A DNA stretch of 34,741 nt, taken from NCBI GenBank assembly GCA_019090885.1, contig JAHRVC010000124.1, positions 1 through 34,741 on the forward strand. The letters run 5' to 3'. The translations under genes were made by a program, and so were the position numbers. This DNA comes from Marinosulfonomonas sp. Its GTDB lineage: Bacteria > Pseudomonadota > Alphaproteobacteria > Rhodobacterales > Rhodobacteraceae. Positions 8,406 to 16,733 of the stretch are shown here, one piece after another; positions within the stretch are counted from its first letter, which is position 1, and the number at the start of each line of letters is the position of its first letter. The notes under the pieces are model-generated. The model was not told the DNA's origin. It searched no databases and was given only the letters and a program-made list of their open reading frames with translations.

Positions 8406-9674
8406 TTAGCCAAACATGTCGGCTGTGATACCAGCATACCAGCCGACTGACTCGGTATAGGTGGCTTCGCGAACGGCGGCTTCCTCGCCGGTTTTGGAAA
8501 TGAACCCATCAACTTTGGCGATTTTTTCCGCCGTCGCCTCATAGGTTGCGCCAACCTTAACGCCGTCATTTGTGTCGATCAGCGACCAGCAGGTGTTGGA
8601 GAACTTCGCCGGGAACACTTTGGACCCTGTCAAAGCGCCGCGCACCGCATTCGCGCAAACCTTGGCCTGACTGTTGGCCGAGAAGCCGGATTTTGGCATA
8701 TCGCCCTGACTGCTGGCATCCCCCAATACGTAGATGTCACCATCTGCTTTGGATGACATGTCGGCGGCATTCACAGGTGCCCAGTTGCCGTCTGTTACAC
8801 CGGCAATTTCTGCGATCCGCCCGGCTTTCATCGCCGGGATCACGTTGCAGACGTCAACATTGGTCACTTCGCCATCAATGCTCAGGGTCATCGCATGCGG
8901 ATCAACCACCACATTTCCACCGCCAAAATCCTCGCCAACCCAATCGATCATCCCGTCATAGTGATCCGCCCAGCCTTCCTGAAACAGCGCTTGCTTGGAA
9001 AACTTGGCTTTGGGGTCGGCGATAATGATCTTTGCCGTCGGATTGGTTTCTTTCAACAGATGCGCAACCATCGACACCCGTTCATAGGGGCCGGGCGGGC
9101 AGCGAAACGGGTTGGGCGGGGCAACCATCGCATATGTCCCGCCTTGCGGCATTGCCAAGACCTGTGCGCGCAGCAATTCGGTTTGCGAGCCGGCCTTATA
9201 GGCGTGCGGCATCTTGTTTTGCGAAGACAGATCCCAACCGGGAACCGCGCCATCAACAAAATCTATGCCCGGCGACAGGATAAGCTTGTCATAAGGCATC
9301 GATCCGCCACCCGCGAGCGAGACGGTCTTTGCATCCCGATCCACGCCAACCGCCCAGTCATGCACAACGTTGATGCCATATTCAGCCGCCAACGTGCCGT
9401 AGGAATGGCCAAGCGAGGCCATGTCGCGAAAACCACCGATATAGAGGTTTGAAAAGAAGCATGTGTAATAAGTGCGTGTCGGTTCAATCAACGTAACGTC
9501 GATCGCGCCCTTGCTGTCTTTGGCAATATAGCGGGCGGCAGTTGCCCCCCCTGCACCGCCGCCAATGACGACGACTTTGGGTTTGCCGTGTCCGGTCGCC
9601 ATCACCATTGATGCACTCAGCGAGGCGGCTGTGGCGGTGGCTGTTCCCAGAAATTTACGTCTGTTCAGTTTCAT
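8406..9674 (-). CDS. soxF: Flavocytochrome c sulfide dehydrogenase flavoprotein subunit
   Basis: SoxF is the FAD subunit of a periplasmic sulfide dehydrogenase that partners the dihaem cytochrome SoxE. The 422-residue protein has a twin-arginine signal (NRRKFLG), the FAD dinucleotide motif VVVIGGGAGGATAA (about 34-47), the Cys72 in YYTCFFSN at the position that carries covalent FAD in the Allochromatium enzyme, and the redox cysteine pair Cys192 (RCPPGPYER) and Cys362 (NTCWSLI). The second dinucleotide motif region DGDIYVLGDA is intact. A strong ribosome binding site (GGGAGA) precedes ATG 9674. It lies 27 bases after soxE. In Paracoccus SoxF is not essential for thiosulfate oxidation but raises the activity of the reconstituted system. 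Confidence 0.96.
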   Translation of the reverse strand: MKLNRRKFLGTATATAASLSASMVMATGHGKPKVVVIGGGAGGATAARYIAKDSKGAIDVTLIEPTRTYYTCFFSNLYIGGFRDMASLGHSYGTLAAEYGINVVHDWAVGVDRDAKTVSLAGGGSMPYDKLILSPGIDFVDGAVPGWDLSSQNKMPHAYKAGSQTELLRAQVLAMPQGGTYAMVAPPNPFRCPPGPYERVSMVAHLLKETNPTAKIIIADPKAKFSKQALFQEGWADHYDGMIDWVGEDFGGGNVVVDPHAMTLSIDGEVTNVDVCNVIPAMKAGRIAEIAGVTDGNWAPVNAADMSSKADGDIYVLGDASSQGDMPKSGFSANSQAKVCANAVRGALTGSKVFPAKFSNTCWSLIDTNDGVKVGATYEATAEKIAKVDGFISKTGEEAAVREATYTESVGWYAGITADMFG

Positions 9675-9701
9675 CTTAAGTCTCCCTTTTGTTGATCGGG
9701 C

Positions 9702-10409
9702 CTAGTCTTCTAGGTCCCGGAAATAGGCCGCGAGGGCCGCAATTTCTTCGTCGGAAAGTCGCCCGGCTATAAGCTGCATCACAGGATGCGCCCGGGTCTT
9801 GTTTTTATAGGCTTGCATTGCAGTTACGAAGATATCTTCGGGCCACAATGTGATGGACGGAATGCCCTGATCGCCGCCCGATACCTGATGGCATGTGGTG
9901 CATTCACCAGACAGGTATTGGCCGTATTCCGGATCGCCTTGTATCGCCAGAATAGCCGGATCAACGGCATGATCTGTCTGTTGGGCCGTTGGATCAGCCT
10001 CGGGAATATCAGACGGCTTGTCCGAAAAATCTCGCAAATAAGCCAGCACATCGTCGCGGTCCTGCGCGCTCTTCAGGCCACGAAAACTCATTCTTGTGCC
10101 GGAAATCAGAACGCGCGGATTTTCGATGTAGGCATTCAGGCTGTCGGCATGCCAGACAAGCCCGCCGCTAGCCGCGCGCCGCATCGATTTGGAATAGGGG
10201 AAACCATCAACTGATCCGGCCTTTCGGTCGAAAACCCCGTTCAGATGTGGCCCGACCTTGTTTTTCGCACCCTCGCCGATTTGGTGACAGCCGGCACATT
10301 TGGAAAACACCCGCTTGCCCCGGGCAGCGTCGCCCGAGATTGCGGTTGTCGCCGTCAGCAAAAACGCCACGGCGACAAACATTTGCAAAAGGCGCGCAGG
10401 GTCATACAT
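9702..10409 (-). CDS. soxE: Dihaem c-type cytochrome
   Basis: The 235-residue exported protein has two haem-binding sites, CAGCH (residues 38-42) and CTTCH (170-174), and is the cytochrome partner of the flavoprotein SoxF. The N-terminus holds a signal peptide (LLQMFVAVAFLLTATTA). The ATG at 10409 is preferred to the GTG at 10418 because GGAG lies eight bases before it and would abut the GTG; this leaves five bases between soxD and soxE. The first domain strongly resembles the C-terminal cytochrome domain of the preceding SoxD (shared CHQIGEGAKN, GP-LNG, YSK-M, GT-MSF-GLK), indicating a local duplication. The second domain is of a different cytochrome type. Confidence 0.92.
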   Translation of the reverse strand: MYDPARLLQMFVAVAFLLTATTAISGDAARGKRVFSKCAGCHQIGEGAKNKVGPHLNGVFDRKAGSVDGFPYSKSMRRAASGGLVWHADSLNAYIENPRVLISGTRMSFRGLKSAQDRDDVLAYLRDFSDKPSDIPEADPTAQQTDHAVDPAILAIQGDPEYGQYLSGECTTCHQVSGGDQGIPSITLWPEDIFVTAMQAYKNKTRAHPVMQLIAGRLSDEEIAALAAYFRDLED

Positions 10410-10414
10410 CCATG

Positions 10415-11431
10415 TCACTCCATAACTGATTGCAAATACACCAGTATAGCTTCGATATCTGCCGGCTTTTTCAGGCCTGCAAAGGACATCTTGGTGCCTT
10501 TCAGGTATGCCCGTGGCTTGGTCAGGAACGCACCCAACGTTTCGTCATTCCAAATCAACCCATCAGCACCCGCGCCGGTCATTGCCTTAGAATACCGAAA
10601 ACCGTCGATTGTGCCTGCGGTCCGGCCCAAAATACCATTCAGTTGTGGCCCCGAACGGTTCTTAGCACCTTCCCCAATCTGATGGCAGGCTTTGCATTTT
10701 TTGAAAACCTTTGCGCCCGCAGCCACCAGTGCCGGATCAAGCGTTGCCACAGGTTCGGGGGCCGGTGTCGTCTGGGCGGCGTCTTGCTGCTCGGCTGGCG
10801 CTTCTTCGTCAGATTCGGGGGTCACATCCAGCACAAGCGCGCGCCCGGTGATTTCCACAGCACCCTTACAGTCTTGCATACAGACCTCGCCGGAAAAGAC
10901 CGACAGTTCGGTTTCGGGCCGATCATCAAAGAAAAACCCGCCCTCATTTGGAAGCGGTATTTCCATGAAATTTTCGTGACTTAACTCAAATTCTTCATCC
11001 ACAATGTCATTCACATACAGCAGATAGGCAGTGATCGCATAAACGTCGTCATTGGACAGCGACCGTGCGTTCCCAAATGGCATCGCGCGTTGAATATAAT
11101 CAAAAACCGTCGATAAATACGGCCAGTAGGATCCGATAGTTTTGACCGGGCGTTCGCTGCTTAGCGTATCGTGGCCACCTGCAAGAACCGGCCAGCGGTC
11201 AACGGCCTCGCCAAAATCGCCGTGGCAGATAGCGCAGGCTTCAGCGAAGACTTCTTCGCCGGTTTCCACGTTTCCACGCCCCTCGGGCAGACCCGCGCCA
11301 TCCGGGCGGATGTCTGTATCCCAAGCGGCGACCTCTTCGGGTAAAGCGGCGCGACCAAGGCCCAGACCATCGGCCATAGCCGGGTTTGAGATACATAAAG
11401 AAACGGCGGTAAGTTTAAGAAATTTCAACAT
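10415..11431 (-). CDS. soxD: Sulfite/sulfane dehydrogenase cytochrome subunit SoxD
   Basis: SoxD is the dihaem cytochrome of the periplasmic Sox(CD)2 sulfane dehydrogenase, which oxidises the outer sulfur still bound to SoxY. From the ATG at 11431 (GGAG upstream) the product has 338 residues with a signal peptide (LKLTAVSLCISNPAMA), haem sites CAICH (66-70) and CKACH (246-250), and an acidic, Ala/Pro/Glu-rich linker at about 205-232 joining the two domains. A longer frame reaching 11602 is only antiparallel space inside soxC. The start lies 17 bases inside the end of soxC, so translation is likely coupled. The order C-D-E-F matches other Rhodobacterales. Confidence 0.96.
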   Translation of the reverse strand: MLKFLKLTAVSLCISNPAMADGLGLGRAALPEEVAAWDTDIRPDGAGLPEGRGNVETGEEVFAEACAICHGDFGEAVDRWPVLAGGHDTLSSERPVKTIGSYWPYLSTVFDYIQRAMPFGNARSLSNDDVYAITAYLLYVNDIVDEEFELSHENFMEIPLPNEGGFFFDDRPETELSVFSGEVCMQDCKGAVEITGRALVLDVTPESDEEAPAEQQDAAQTTPAPEPVATLDPALVAAGAKVFKKCKACHQIGEGAKNRSGPQLNGILGRTAGTIDGFRYSKAMTGAGADGLIWNDETLGAFLTKPRAYLKGTKMSFAGLKKPADIEAILVYLQSVME

Positions 11432-12683
11432 TTTCTGCCACTCCTTCTGCGTTAATCGCCCATGTCTGAATACCGTTATTATGGTAGATTGAATTCTCGC
11501 CCCGCAGCGCACGCAGCTGATCCTTGGTGGGTTGGACGTAGCCGGTGGAATCATGCGCCCGGCTTTGCAGCAACAAGGGCGAGCCGTCCCAATCAAATTC
11601 ATAGTAAAACCGGTGCATCGACTTGCTCAGGCTTGGCCCATCCATGCGTGCCTTGTGCCAGTTCACGCCGCCATCAATGGTGACATCAACGCGCGGGATC
11701 GTGCCCCGGCCCGACCACGCAAGACCTGTCAGAACCGTCGGCCCCTTACCGTGGGTGATCGGGGCCTGCGGACTGGGGTTGGTAATCACCGATTTTGCGT
11801 CCATTTCCCAAGTGAAATAGCGCGCCTGCCCGTTTGGCAGCAGGTCGGTGTATTTGCTGGTTTCCTCGCGGTGATGCCAGGGCTGGTCACCAACCTCGAT
11901 CCGGCGCAACCATTTGATCCAAGTGTTGCCTTCCCAGCCCGGCACGACCAGACGCAATGGATAGCCCTGCTCTGGGCGCAATGCCTCGCCGTTCATTGAA
12001 AACGCGACAAGGCAATCATCCAGCGCCTTTTCCATCGGGATCGAGCGGGTCATGCCAGCGGCGTCCGCGCCTTCAACCAACAGCCATTTCCCAGCCGTTT
12101 TTATCCCGGCTTCGGCAAGGATCAGCCGCAACGGCACCCCGGTATACATCACGTTATGGATCATTCCGTGGGTGAACTGGCAGCCGTTCAGCTGCGCACC
12201 GCGCCATTCCATGCCGGTATTGGCAGCGCATTCAAGGAAATAGACGTGGTTTTCGCGCGGGAAGCGTTTCAGATCGTCCATGGTGAACACCAAGGGCTTT
12301 TCAACCAGCCCGTTAATCATCAGGCGATGTTCAGCCGGGTCAATCTCGGCCACGCCGCTATGATGGCGTTCAAAACACAGGCCGTTCGGGGTGATGATCC
12401 CTTCCAGCGCATGCAAAGGCGTAAAGTTGATCGATGAGACAGGATCAGCCGTCAGCCATTCAACATTCTGACGACGCACGTGCTTTTCAAATTCCGATGG
12501 CACGCCGTAAGGGCTGACGTCAACGCCATCGCCAAGCTCTTGGTTCCACGGCTTGATCTGCGTAATTGCGCTGTCACCGGCAGCCATTGCGACACTGGCA
12601 CTGGCCAGCACCCCGCCCCCTGCTGCGGCCCCCTTCAGAAACGAACGGCGCGACGGTTTCATACCCTTAAATACATTTCCCAT
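11415..12683 (-). CDS. soxC: Sulfane dehydrogenase molybdenum subunit SoxC
   Basis: SoxC is the molybdenum-cofactor subunit of Sox(CD)2 and belongs to the sulfite oxidase family; with it the cell oxidises thiosulfate fully to sulfate without storing sulfur globules. The 422-residue protein has a twin-arginine signal (SRRSFLKGAAAGGG), as needed for export with the cofactor, and the Mo-ligand Cys152 in YFLECAANTG. Other family blocks are RHHSGVAEIDP, EGADAAGMTRSIPMEKAL and VPGWEGNTWIKWLRRIEVGDQPW. AAGGAA precedes ATG 12683. It lies 27 bases after soxB. The C-terminal Ig-like dimerisation domain (from about residue 285) is present, so the protein is full length. Confidence 0.98.
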   Translation of the reverse strand: MGNVFKGMKPSRRSFLKGAAAGGGVLASASVAMAAGDSAITQIKPWNQELGDGVDVSPYGVPSEFEKHVRRQNVEWLTADPVSSINFTPLHALEGIITPNGLCFERHHSGVAEIDPAEHRLMINGLVEKPLVFTMDDLKRFPRENHVYFLECAANTGMEWRGAQLNGCQFTHGMIHNVMYTGVPLRLILAEAGIKTAGKWLLVEGADAAGMTRSIPMEKALDDCLVAFSMNGEALRPEQGYPLRLVVPGWEGNTWIKWLRRIEVGDQPWHHREETSKYTDLLPNGQARYFTWEMDAKSVITNPSPQAPITHGKGPTVLTGLAWSGRGTIPRVDVTIDGGVNWHKARMDGPSLSKSMHRFYYEFDWDGSPLLLQSRAHDSTGYVQPTKDQLRALRGENSIYHNNGIQTWAINAEGVAENVEIS

Positions 12684-12710
12684 AACATTTCCTTAGTTCG
12701 TCGCGGCACC

Positions 12711-14405
12711 TTAGGTGCCAACAACCTTCACGCTTGAATTTGGATCAACAGACACCGTTCCGTGGCGGCGAATGTGGTTTTCCAGCACATCCCAGATCGG
12801 CGGCCCTTCGGTATCTTCGTTAACGCTGGCCCAACCGGCCACGACATAGGTTTTTGTTGGATCAATCAGTTCACCGGTTTTCAGCAACGTCATCTCGGTG
12901 ATGCGGCTGCCCTGTGGCTTGGAAATATCAATGCGATAGCCCATGCCCCCGACCCGCACCATGTCACCGCCCTGCTGGTAATAGGGGTCCGGGTTGAACA
13001 GGTTGTCGGCCACATCCTCTAAAATCAGGTGCAGACGTTCGCCTGTCATTTCGCTGCGATAGGCGGCCGGATACGTCATTGCGGTGGCGTTAAAGATATC
13101 TTCGCGGGTGATCGCCTGCCCCGGCAGGATCGATGCGCCCCAACGAAAGCCCGGTGACAGGGCGATATCGGCCTCGCGCTCTTCTATCAGGGCGTTACAA
13201 ATCAGATCATCCCATGTGCCATTAAAATTGCCGCGCCGGTAAAGCAGGCTATCAGTCTTGCCGATCACCTCGCTTAGATCCGCGGCGTAGGGCGCACGCT
13301 CGGCGTCAATCAATGCCGCCATTTCCGGATCGGGCGCGATTACGTCGGAAAATATCGGGATCAGCTTGTGTTTTAGCGATTTCAAACCACCGTCGCGCAC
13401 ATCCAGATCGATCCGGCTGACAAATTTGCTGTGGCTGCCCGAGGCGATCAGATAGGTGCCGTTGACCAGCAAAGGTTCGGGCAACGCGTCATGGGTGTGG
13501 CCGGTCAGGATAATGTCGATCCCATCCACGTTCGCGGCCAGTTTTCGGTCCACGTCAAACCCATTGTGACTAAGCAGAACCACAAGTTCGGCGCCCTTTG
13601 CGCGCACTTCGGCGACAACCTGCGCCATCCGGTCCTGGCGCACGCCAAAGCTAAGGTCAGGGAACATCCAGCCGGGATTGGCGATCGGCATATAAGGGAA
13701 GGCCTGCCCGATCACCGCGATTTTGACACCGCCCCGCTCGAACATTGAATACGGATCATAGGCCGGTTCATCCCACTCGGTGTCAAAGATATTGGCACCC
13801 AGAAACGGAAAGTTTAGCTCATTTTCGACGATCTCATTCACCCGGTCGATGCCAAGCGAGAATTCCCAGTGGCTGGTCATTGCCTCGACACCAAGCGCGT
13901 TCATCACGTTGACCATGTCCTGACCATCAGTTTTAAGCGCCGTATAGCTGCCCTGCCATGTGTCCCCACCGTCCAGAACCAGCGCGTCGGGGCGGTCAGC
14001 GCGGATCGATTTGACCACCGTTGCAACCCGGTCCATGCCGCCCATCCGCCCATAGCCTTTGGCCAGCGCGGCGAAATCCTGATAGGTCAGCGCATAATCA
14101 AGCGGCGCGCCTTGGGTGATGCCATAAAGCGCGCGGTAATCAGCGCCAGTCACATGCGGCGGCTGGCCTTTGGCCCCACCCACGCCAAGGTTAATCTCGG
14201 GTTCGCGAAAGTAGACCGGCTTTAGCTGCGCGTGCACATCGGTGATATGAACCAGCGTGACATTGCCCGTTGTTTCAAAATCCAGCAGATCGTTTTGCGT
14301 CAATGCCTGTTGGGCAGAAAGTTTGGCCCAGTTCCCGTATCCGGAAGCACCGATCAGCGCAGAGGCGGCCATACTGGCCTGAAAGAAATGGCGGCGTGAA
14401 ATCAT
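12711..14405 (-). CDS. soxB: Thiosulfohydrolase SoxB
   Basis: SoxB is the periplasmic di-manganese enzyme that hydrolyses the terminal sulfone from SoxY-bound thiosulfate to release sulfate. The 564 residues are standard. A twin-arginine signal (MISRRHFFQASMAASALIG) heads the protein. Metal-site and family motifs seen are HITDVHAQLKP, DGGDTWQGS, the SoxB-specific SHWEFSLG in place of the 5'-nucleotidase GNHE, LLSHNGFDVDRKLA and GHTHDALPE, followed by the C-terminal domain with FRWGASILPGQ. It is separated from soxA by 77 bases containing a perfect 10-bp stem-loop. Confidence 0.98.
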   Translation of the reverse strand: MISRRHFFQASMAASALIGASGYGNWAKLSAQQALTQNDLLDFETTGNVTLVHITDVHAQLKPVYFREPEINLGVGGAKGQPPHVTGADYRALYGITQGAPLDYALTYQDFAALAKGYGRMGGMDRVATVVKSIRADRPDALVLDGGDTWQGSYTALKTDGQDMVNVMNALGVEAMTSHWEFSLGIDRVNEIVENELNFPFLGANIFDTEWDEPAYDPYSMFERGGVKIAVIGQAFPYMPIANPGWMFPDLSFGVRQDRMAQVVAEVRAKGAELVVLLSHNGFDVDRKLAANVDGIDIILTGHTHDALPEPLLVNGTYLIASGSHSKFVSRIDLDVRDGGLKSLKHKLIPIFSDVIAPDPEMAALIDAERAPYAADLSEVIGKTDSLLYRRGNFNGTWDDLICNALIEEREADIALSPGFRWGASILPGQAITREDIFNATAMTYPAAYRSEMTGERLHLILEDVADNLFNPDPYYQQGGDMVRVGGMGYRIDISKPQGSRITEMTLLKTGELIDPTKTYVVAGWASVNEDTEGPPIWDVLENHIRRHGTVSVDPNSSVKVVGT

Positions 14406-14435
14406 GGCTTATTCCATTAGGCAAAGTTGTAGCGT

Positions 14436-14459
14436 TCCCTTCCGCGAGCGCGGAAGGGA
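14436..14459 (-). other. Perfect 10-bp stem-loop between soxA and soxB
   Basis: TCCCTTCCGC (14436-14445) and GCGGAAGGGA (14450-14459) pair perfectly around a four-base loop. No U-run follows on the sox strand, so it is not a full terminator. Placed between soxXYZA and soxBCDEF, it could protect the 3' end of the upstream mRNA segment and lower expression of the distal enzymes relative to the abundant carrier SoxYZ and cytochrome SoxXA. Confidence 0.65.
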
Positions 14460-14482
14460 TGGTTATTTAAAGACAGGTATTT

Positions 14483-15334
14483 TTAGTTGCGGACAGAAGG
14501 CCCTTCGACCGAAAGACCATTGCCGCGCGATGCAACGTATAGCTCCAACGCGATAAACTCTGCCGATCCCGGCTTGTAGGTTTCGGCCCGTGTGTCACGA
14601 ACGCAGCCCTTAAAGCGGCTGTGCACAGAATTCAGCTTGGCATTTTTCAGCCGGTAGACAGGAAAGCCGTTGATCTGACCCTGACTGAGATGGTCGGCGC
14701 GGATCATGTTGCCATAGTTGTCTTCGTGGCAATTGGCACAGCTCATTTCCAGCTGACCGGTGCGGGTATAATAAAGTTCCTTGCCCTGCTCCCATGTCGA
14801 TTGCACCGGGCCGTCGATCGCAACATTAACCGGCATACCACGCGATACAGACGCAATCAGTGCCGTCATATTAACCATATCACCACCGGTGTATTTCCAG
14901 GGCTCGGCACCCATCCGGTTTTCGCGGCAATCGTTGATCTGCAATTCCAATGTGCGCAATTCGCCCGCCGTCTCGTTCCACTTTGGATAGACAGCCTTCA
15001 CACCGGCCATGCTGTCGGGATCGTCATGGCAGGAAGCACAGCTTTTGCCTTCGGACCCTTCGGCCTTGCCCCAGCTGGCGACGGCTTTATCGACCCAGAT
15101 CATGCCCGGGTTGTCAAAATCATCCATCTGAAACTGCTGGGTTTCATCGGCGCGAAACAGCCAGCCCGACAGAACTTCGCTGACGTTTTCCATATGCGCA
15201 GGCGCTGCGGCGCGAACGGTTATATTAATCTCGTCGTTGACAACCAGATTTGCATTTTCATCCGATATTGCGGGCGTTGCAGCCAGTGCAAACATCGCGA
15301 CCGCCGCCATCGGGTGGACTATTTTTATTCCCAT
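14483..15334 (-). CDS. soxA: L-cysteine S-thiosulfotransferase dihaem subunit SoxA
   Basis: SoxA, with SoxX, couples thiosulfate oxidatively to the swinging-arm cysteine of SoxY. The 283-residue product has a signal peptide (AAVAMFALAATPAIS), haem sites CASCH (99-103) and CANCH (199-203), and the active-site Cys244 in FKGCVRDTRAE. It therefore belongs to the dihaem SoxA type. The ATG at 15334 is chosen because the Shine-Dalgarno GGGAGGAAAG lies directly upstream; an in-frame GTG at 15358 would place that site inside the coding region. It follows soxZ by 27 bases. Confidence 0.97.
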   Translation of the reverse strand: MGIKIVHPMAAVAMFALAATPAISDENANLVVNDEINITVRAAAPAHMENVSEVLSGWLFRADETQQFQMDDFDNPGMIWVDKAVASWGKAEGSEGKSCASCHDDPDSMAGVKAVYPKWNETAGELRTLELQINDCRENRMGAEPWKYTGGDMVNMTALIASVSRGMPVNVAIDGPVQSTWEQGKELYYTRTGQLEMSCANCHEDNYGNMIRADHLSQGQINGFPVYRLKNAKLNSVHSRFKGCVRDTRAETYKPGSAEFIALELYVASRGNGLSVEGPSVRN

Positions 15335-15361
15335 TATCTTTCCTCCCTGAAAGATCACCGG

Positions 15362-15691
15362 TTAGGTCGCCGCGATGGACTTGGCTGTTGTGTAGGTCTC
15401 GCCGTCATCGTCATACCAGGTGAATGTAAATTCGCCCGATGCCGGTACTTTGGCCTCGAACTGAAAATAGGGATTCGTCGAAATCGACGGCTCAAGCGCA
15501 ACATCAATAACGTTCTCACCGTTGAAATCGCAGGTGAAACGGTTGATGATCGAGCGCGGAATAGCATTGCCCGATTTGTCTTTGCGTTGCCCGCTTTCCA
15601 TTTTGTGGCTGATCAGCGTTTTGATCGTGACCACATCGCCGATAGCGGCCGTTTTGGGAACTTTAACCCGGGGTTTGACACCAGATGCCAT
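15362..15691 (-). CDS. soxZ: Thiosulfate carrier subunit SoxZ
   Basis: SoxZ pairs with SoxY to form the carrier on which all Sox intermediates are bound. The 109-residue product has no signal peptide of its own, as is usual: it is exported with SoxY through the Tat pathway. Family features are the N-terminal VKPRVKVPKTAAIGDVVTIKTLISHKM region, NPYFQF, and the GEFTFTWYDDDGE strand. It lies 17 bases after soxY. Confidence 0.97.
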   Translation of the reverse strand: MASGVKPRVKVPKTAAIGDVVTIKTLISHKMESGQRKDKSGNAIPRSIINRFTCDFNGENVIDVALEPSISTNPYFQFEAKVPASGEFTFTWYDDDGETYTTAKSIAAT

Positions 15692-15708
15692 TTATCAATC
15701 TCCTCTGA

Positions 15709-16131
15709 TTAGCCGCCGCAGCCGCCAATTGTTACTTTCACGGCCTGAGATGCCTGCACAAAGCTGCCGTCGCTCATTTTTGCGACTGCAACCACATCCT
15801 GGGTTCCTGCCAGACGAATCCGTGTCGATGCCGACTGCGACCCGGCCATTGGGCCAAAGTTGAACGTCACGACCAGCGGGCTGGGGTTTTTCGTGGCCAA
15901 AATCATGACCGAAACAGCCCCCGGCGCGTCAACGGCGATTGGAACCGTGTTGCCGTTTTCGGCAATTTCCGGGGCGGTCAGTGTCAGCCCGCCCTCGCCG
16001 ACGGCTGCGCCGCCAGTAAATTCAGCCAGTATTTCTTCGGCGGATGCGGCCGCGAAGGCCTGAACTGGCAAAACCGAAGCTGCCGCTGCCCCCAAACTCA
16101 TTATCAATGCGTCACGTCGTGTGAATTGCAT
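15709..16131 (-). CDS. soxY: Thiosulfate carrier subunit SoxY
   Basis: SoxY carries sulfur intermediates on the cysteine of its C-terminal swinging arm. The 140-residue product ends in VTIGGCGG with the reactive Cys138, and starts with a twin-arginine signal (FTRRDALIMSLGAAAAS). The Ig-like core between them contains ATKNPSPLVVTFNF. Gene order X-Y-Z-A is conserved. No irregularity was seen; it is the single copy in the window. Confidence 0.98.
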   Translation of the reverse strand: MQFTRRDALIMSLGAAAASVLPVQAFAAASAEEILAEFTGGAAVGEGGLTLTAPEIAENGNTVPIAVDAPGAVSVMILATKNPSPLVVTFNFGPMAGSQSASTRIRLAGTQDVVAVAKMSDGSFVQASQAVKVTIGGCGG

Positions 16132-16158
16132 GTTTATCTCCTTAAGAATTTCAGGCTG

Positions 16159-16632
16159 TCACTCTTTCAGTGTCAGCAAGTAGGCCACAACATCTTCGAT
16201 TTGCTGGGCCGTCAGCAACGGCGGCAGATCGCCCTCGGCGGCCTTTCCGGTAAAAGCTTTGCCGGGTCGGATATACCCTTTGGTTTTGTAAAACGCGGGC
16301 ATCATTGTGTCTTCGAAGGTCATTTTGGCATTGGCAACAATTCCGCGAAGCTCTGCTTCGCTCCAACGCTCGGAAACACCGTCAAGTGTCGGGCCAATTT
16401 CACCGTGGAACGGCGAGTTCAGCAATTCAGTGACTTCGTGACAAGCGATGCAGTTACCCTGCCCGCGCGTCGTCATCACAATTTTTCCGGCAGCGGCATC
16501 GCCAGTTGCCCCTGAAAGCGACTGTTCAACAGCGCCTTCTTTGTACATGACAGCGGTTGGATCAACTGTTTCGGCAGACACGAGCCCTGCCCCCGCTGCT
16601 GTCCATGCCATCGCAATCAAAATTCGCTTCAT
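16159..16632 (-). CDS. soxX: L-cysteine S-thiosulfotransferase monohaem subunit SoxX
   Basis: SoxX is the electron-accepting cytochrome of the SoxXA complex. The 157-residue product has a signal peptide (MKRILIAMAWTAAGAGLVSA) and one haem site, CIACH (61-65); a methionine of the MTFEDTMMPAFY segment is the likely distal ligand, and the C-terminal LTAQQIEDVVAYLLTL helix is typical. GGGAGGA precedes ATG 16632. As first gene of soxXYZABCDEF it follows a 101-base gap that contains an ATTC-N8-GAAT inverted repeat. Confidence 0.96.
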   Translation of the reverse strand: MKRILIAMAWTAAGAGLVSAETVDPTAVMYKEGAVEQSLSGATGDAAAGKIVMTTRGQGNCIACHEVTELLNSPFHGEIGPTLDGVSERWSEAELRGIVANAKMTFEDTMMPAFYKTKGYIRPGKAFTGKAAEGDLPPLLTAQQIEDVVAYLLTLKE

Positions 16633-16693
16633 GCGTCCTCCCGTTTATATTTTTTTTATACGATAGCCCAGTCACCCAAAATTTCGCAACAAC

Positions 16694-16713
16694 AAATTCC
16701 ATTATTTGAATTT
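16694..16713 (-). promoter_or_regulatory. Candidate SoxR operator upstream of soxX
   Basis: Six-base perfect arms AAATTC and GAATTT separated by eight bases, 62 bases before the soxX start. This matches the ATTC-N8-GAAT pattern known for the persulfide-responsive repressor SqrR of Rhodobacter capsulatus and related BigR. In Paracoccus and Pseudaminobacter SoxR is known to bind the soxW-soxX gap. On the minus strand a TTGTTG/TTGCGA and a TATCGTATAAA stretch follow, a likely promoter just downstream of the operator. Confidence 0.8.
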
Positions 16714-16733
16714 TTTTGCCTGCACTTCGGTGT

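Noticed and set aside
11432-11602. N-terminal extension of SoxD to 11602
   Set aside because: The extra 57 residues lie inside soxC, lack a signal peptide, and the ATG at 11431 has a GGAG site and a good signal sequence directly after it.
14621-15712. Plus-strand open frame of 363 codons opposite soxA and soxZ
   Set aside because: It spans two real genes and their gap on the other strand and has no domain; considered an antisense shadow.
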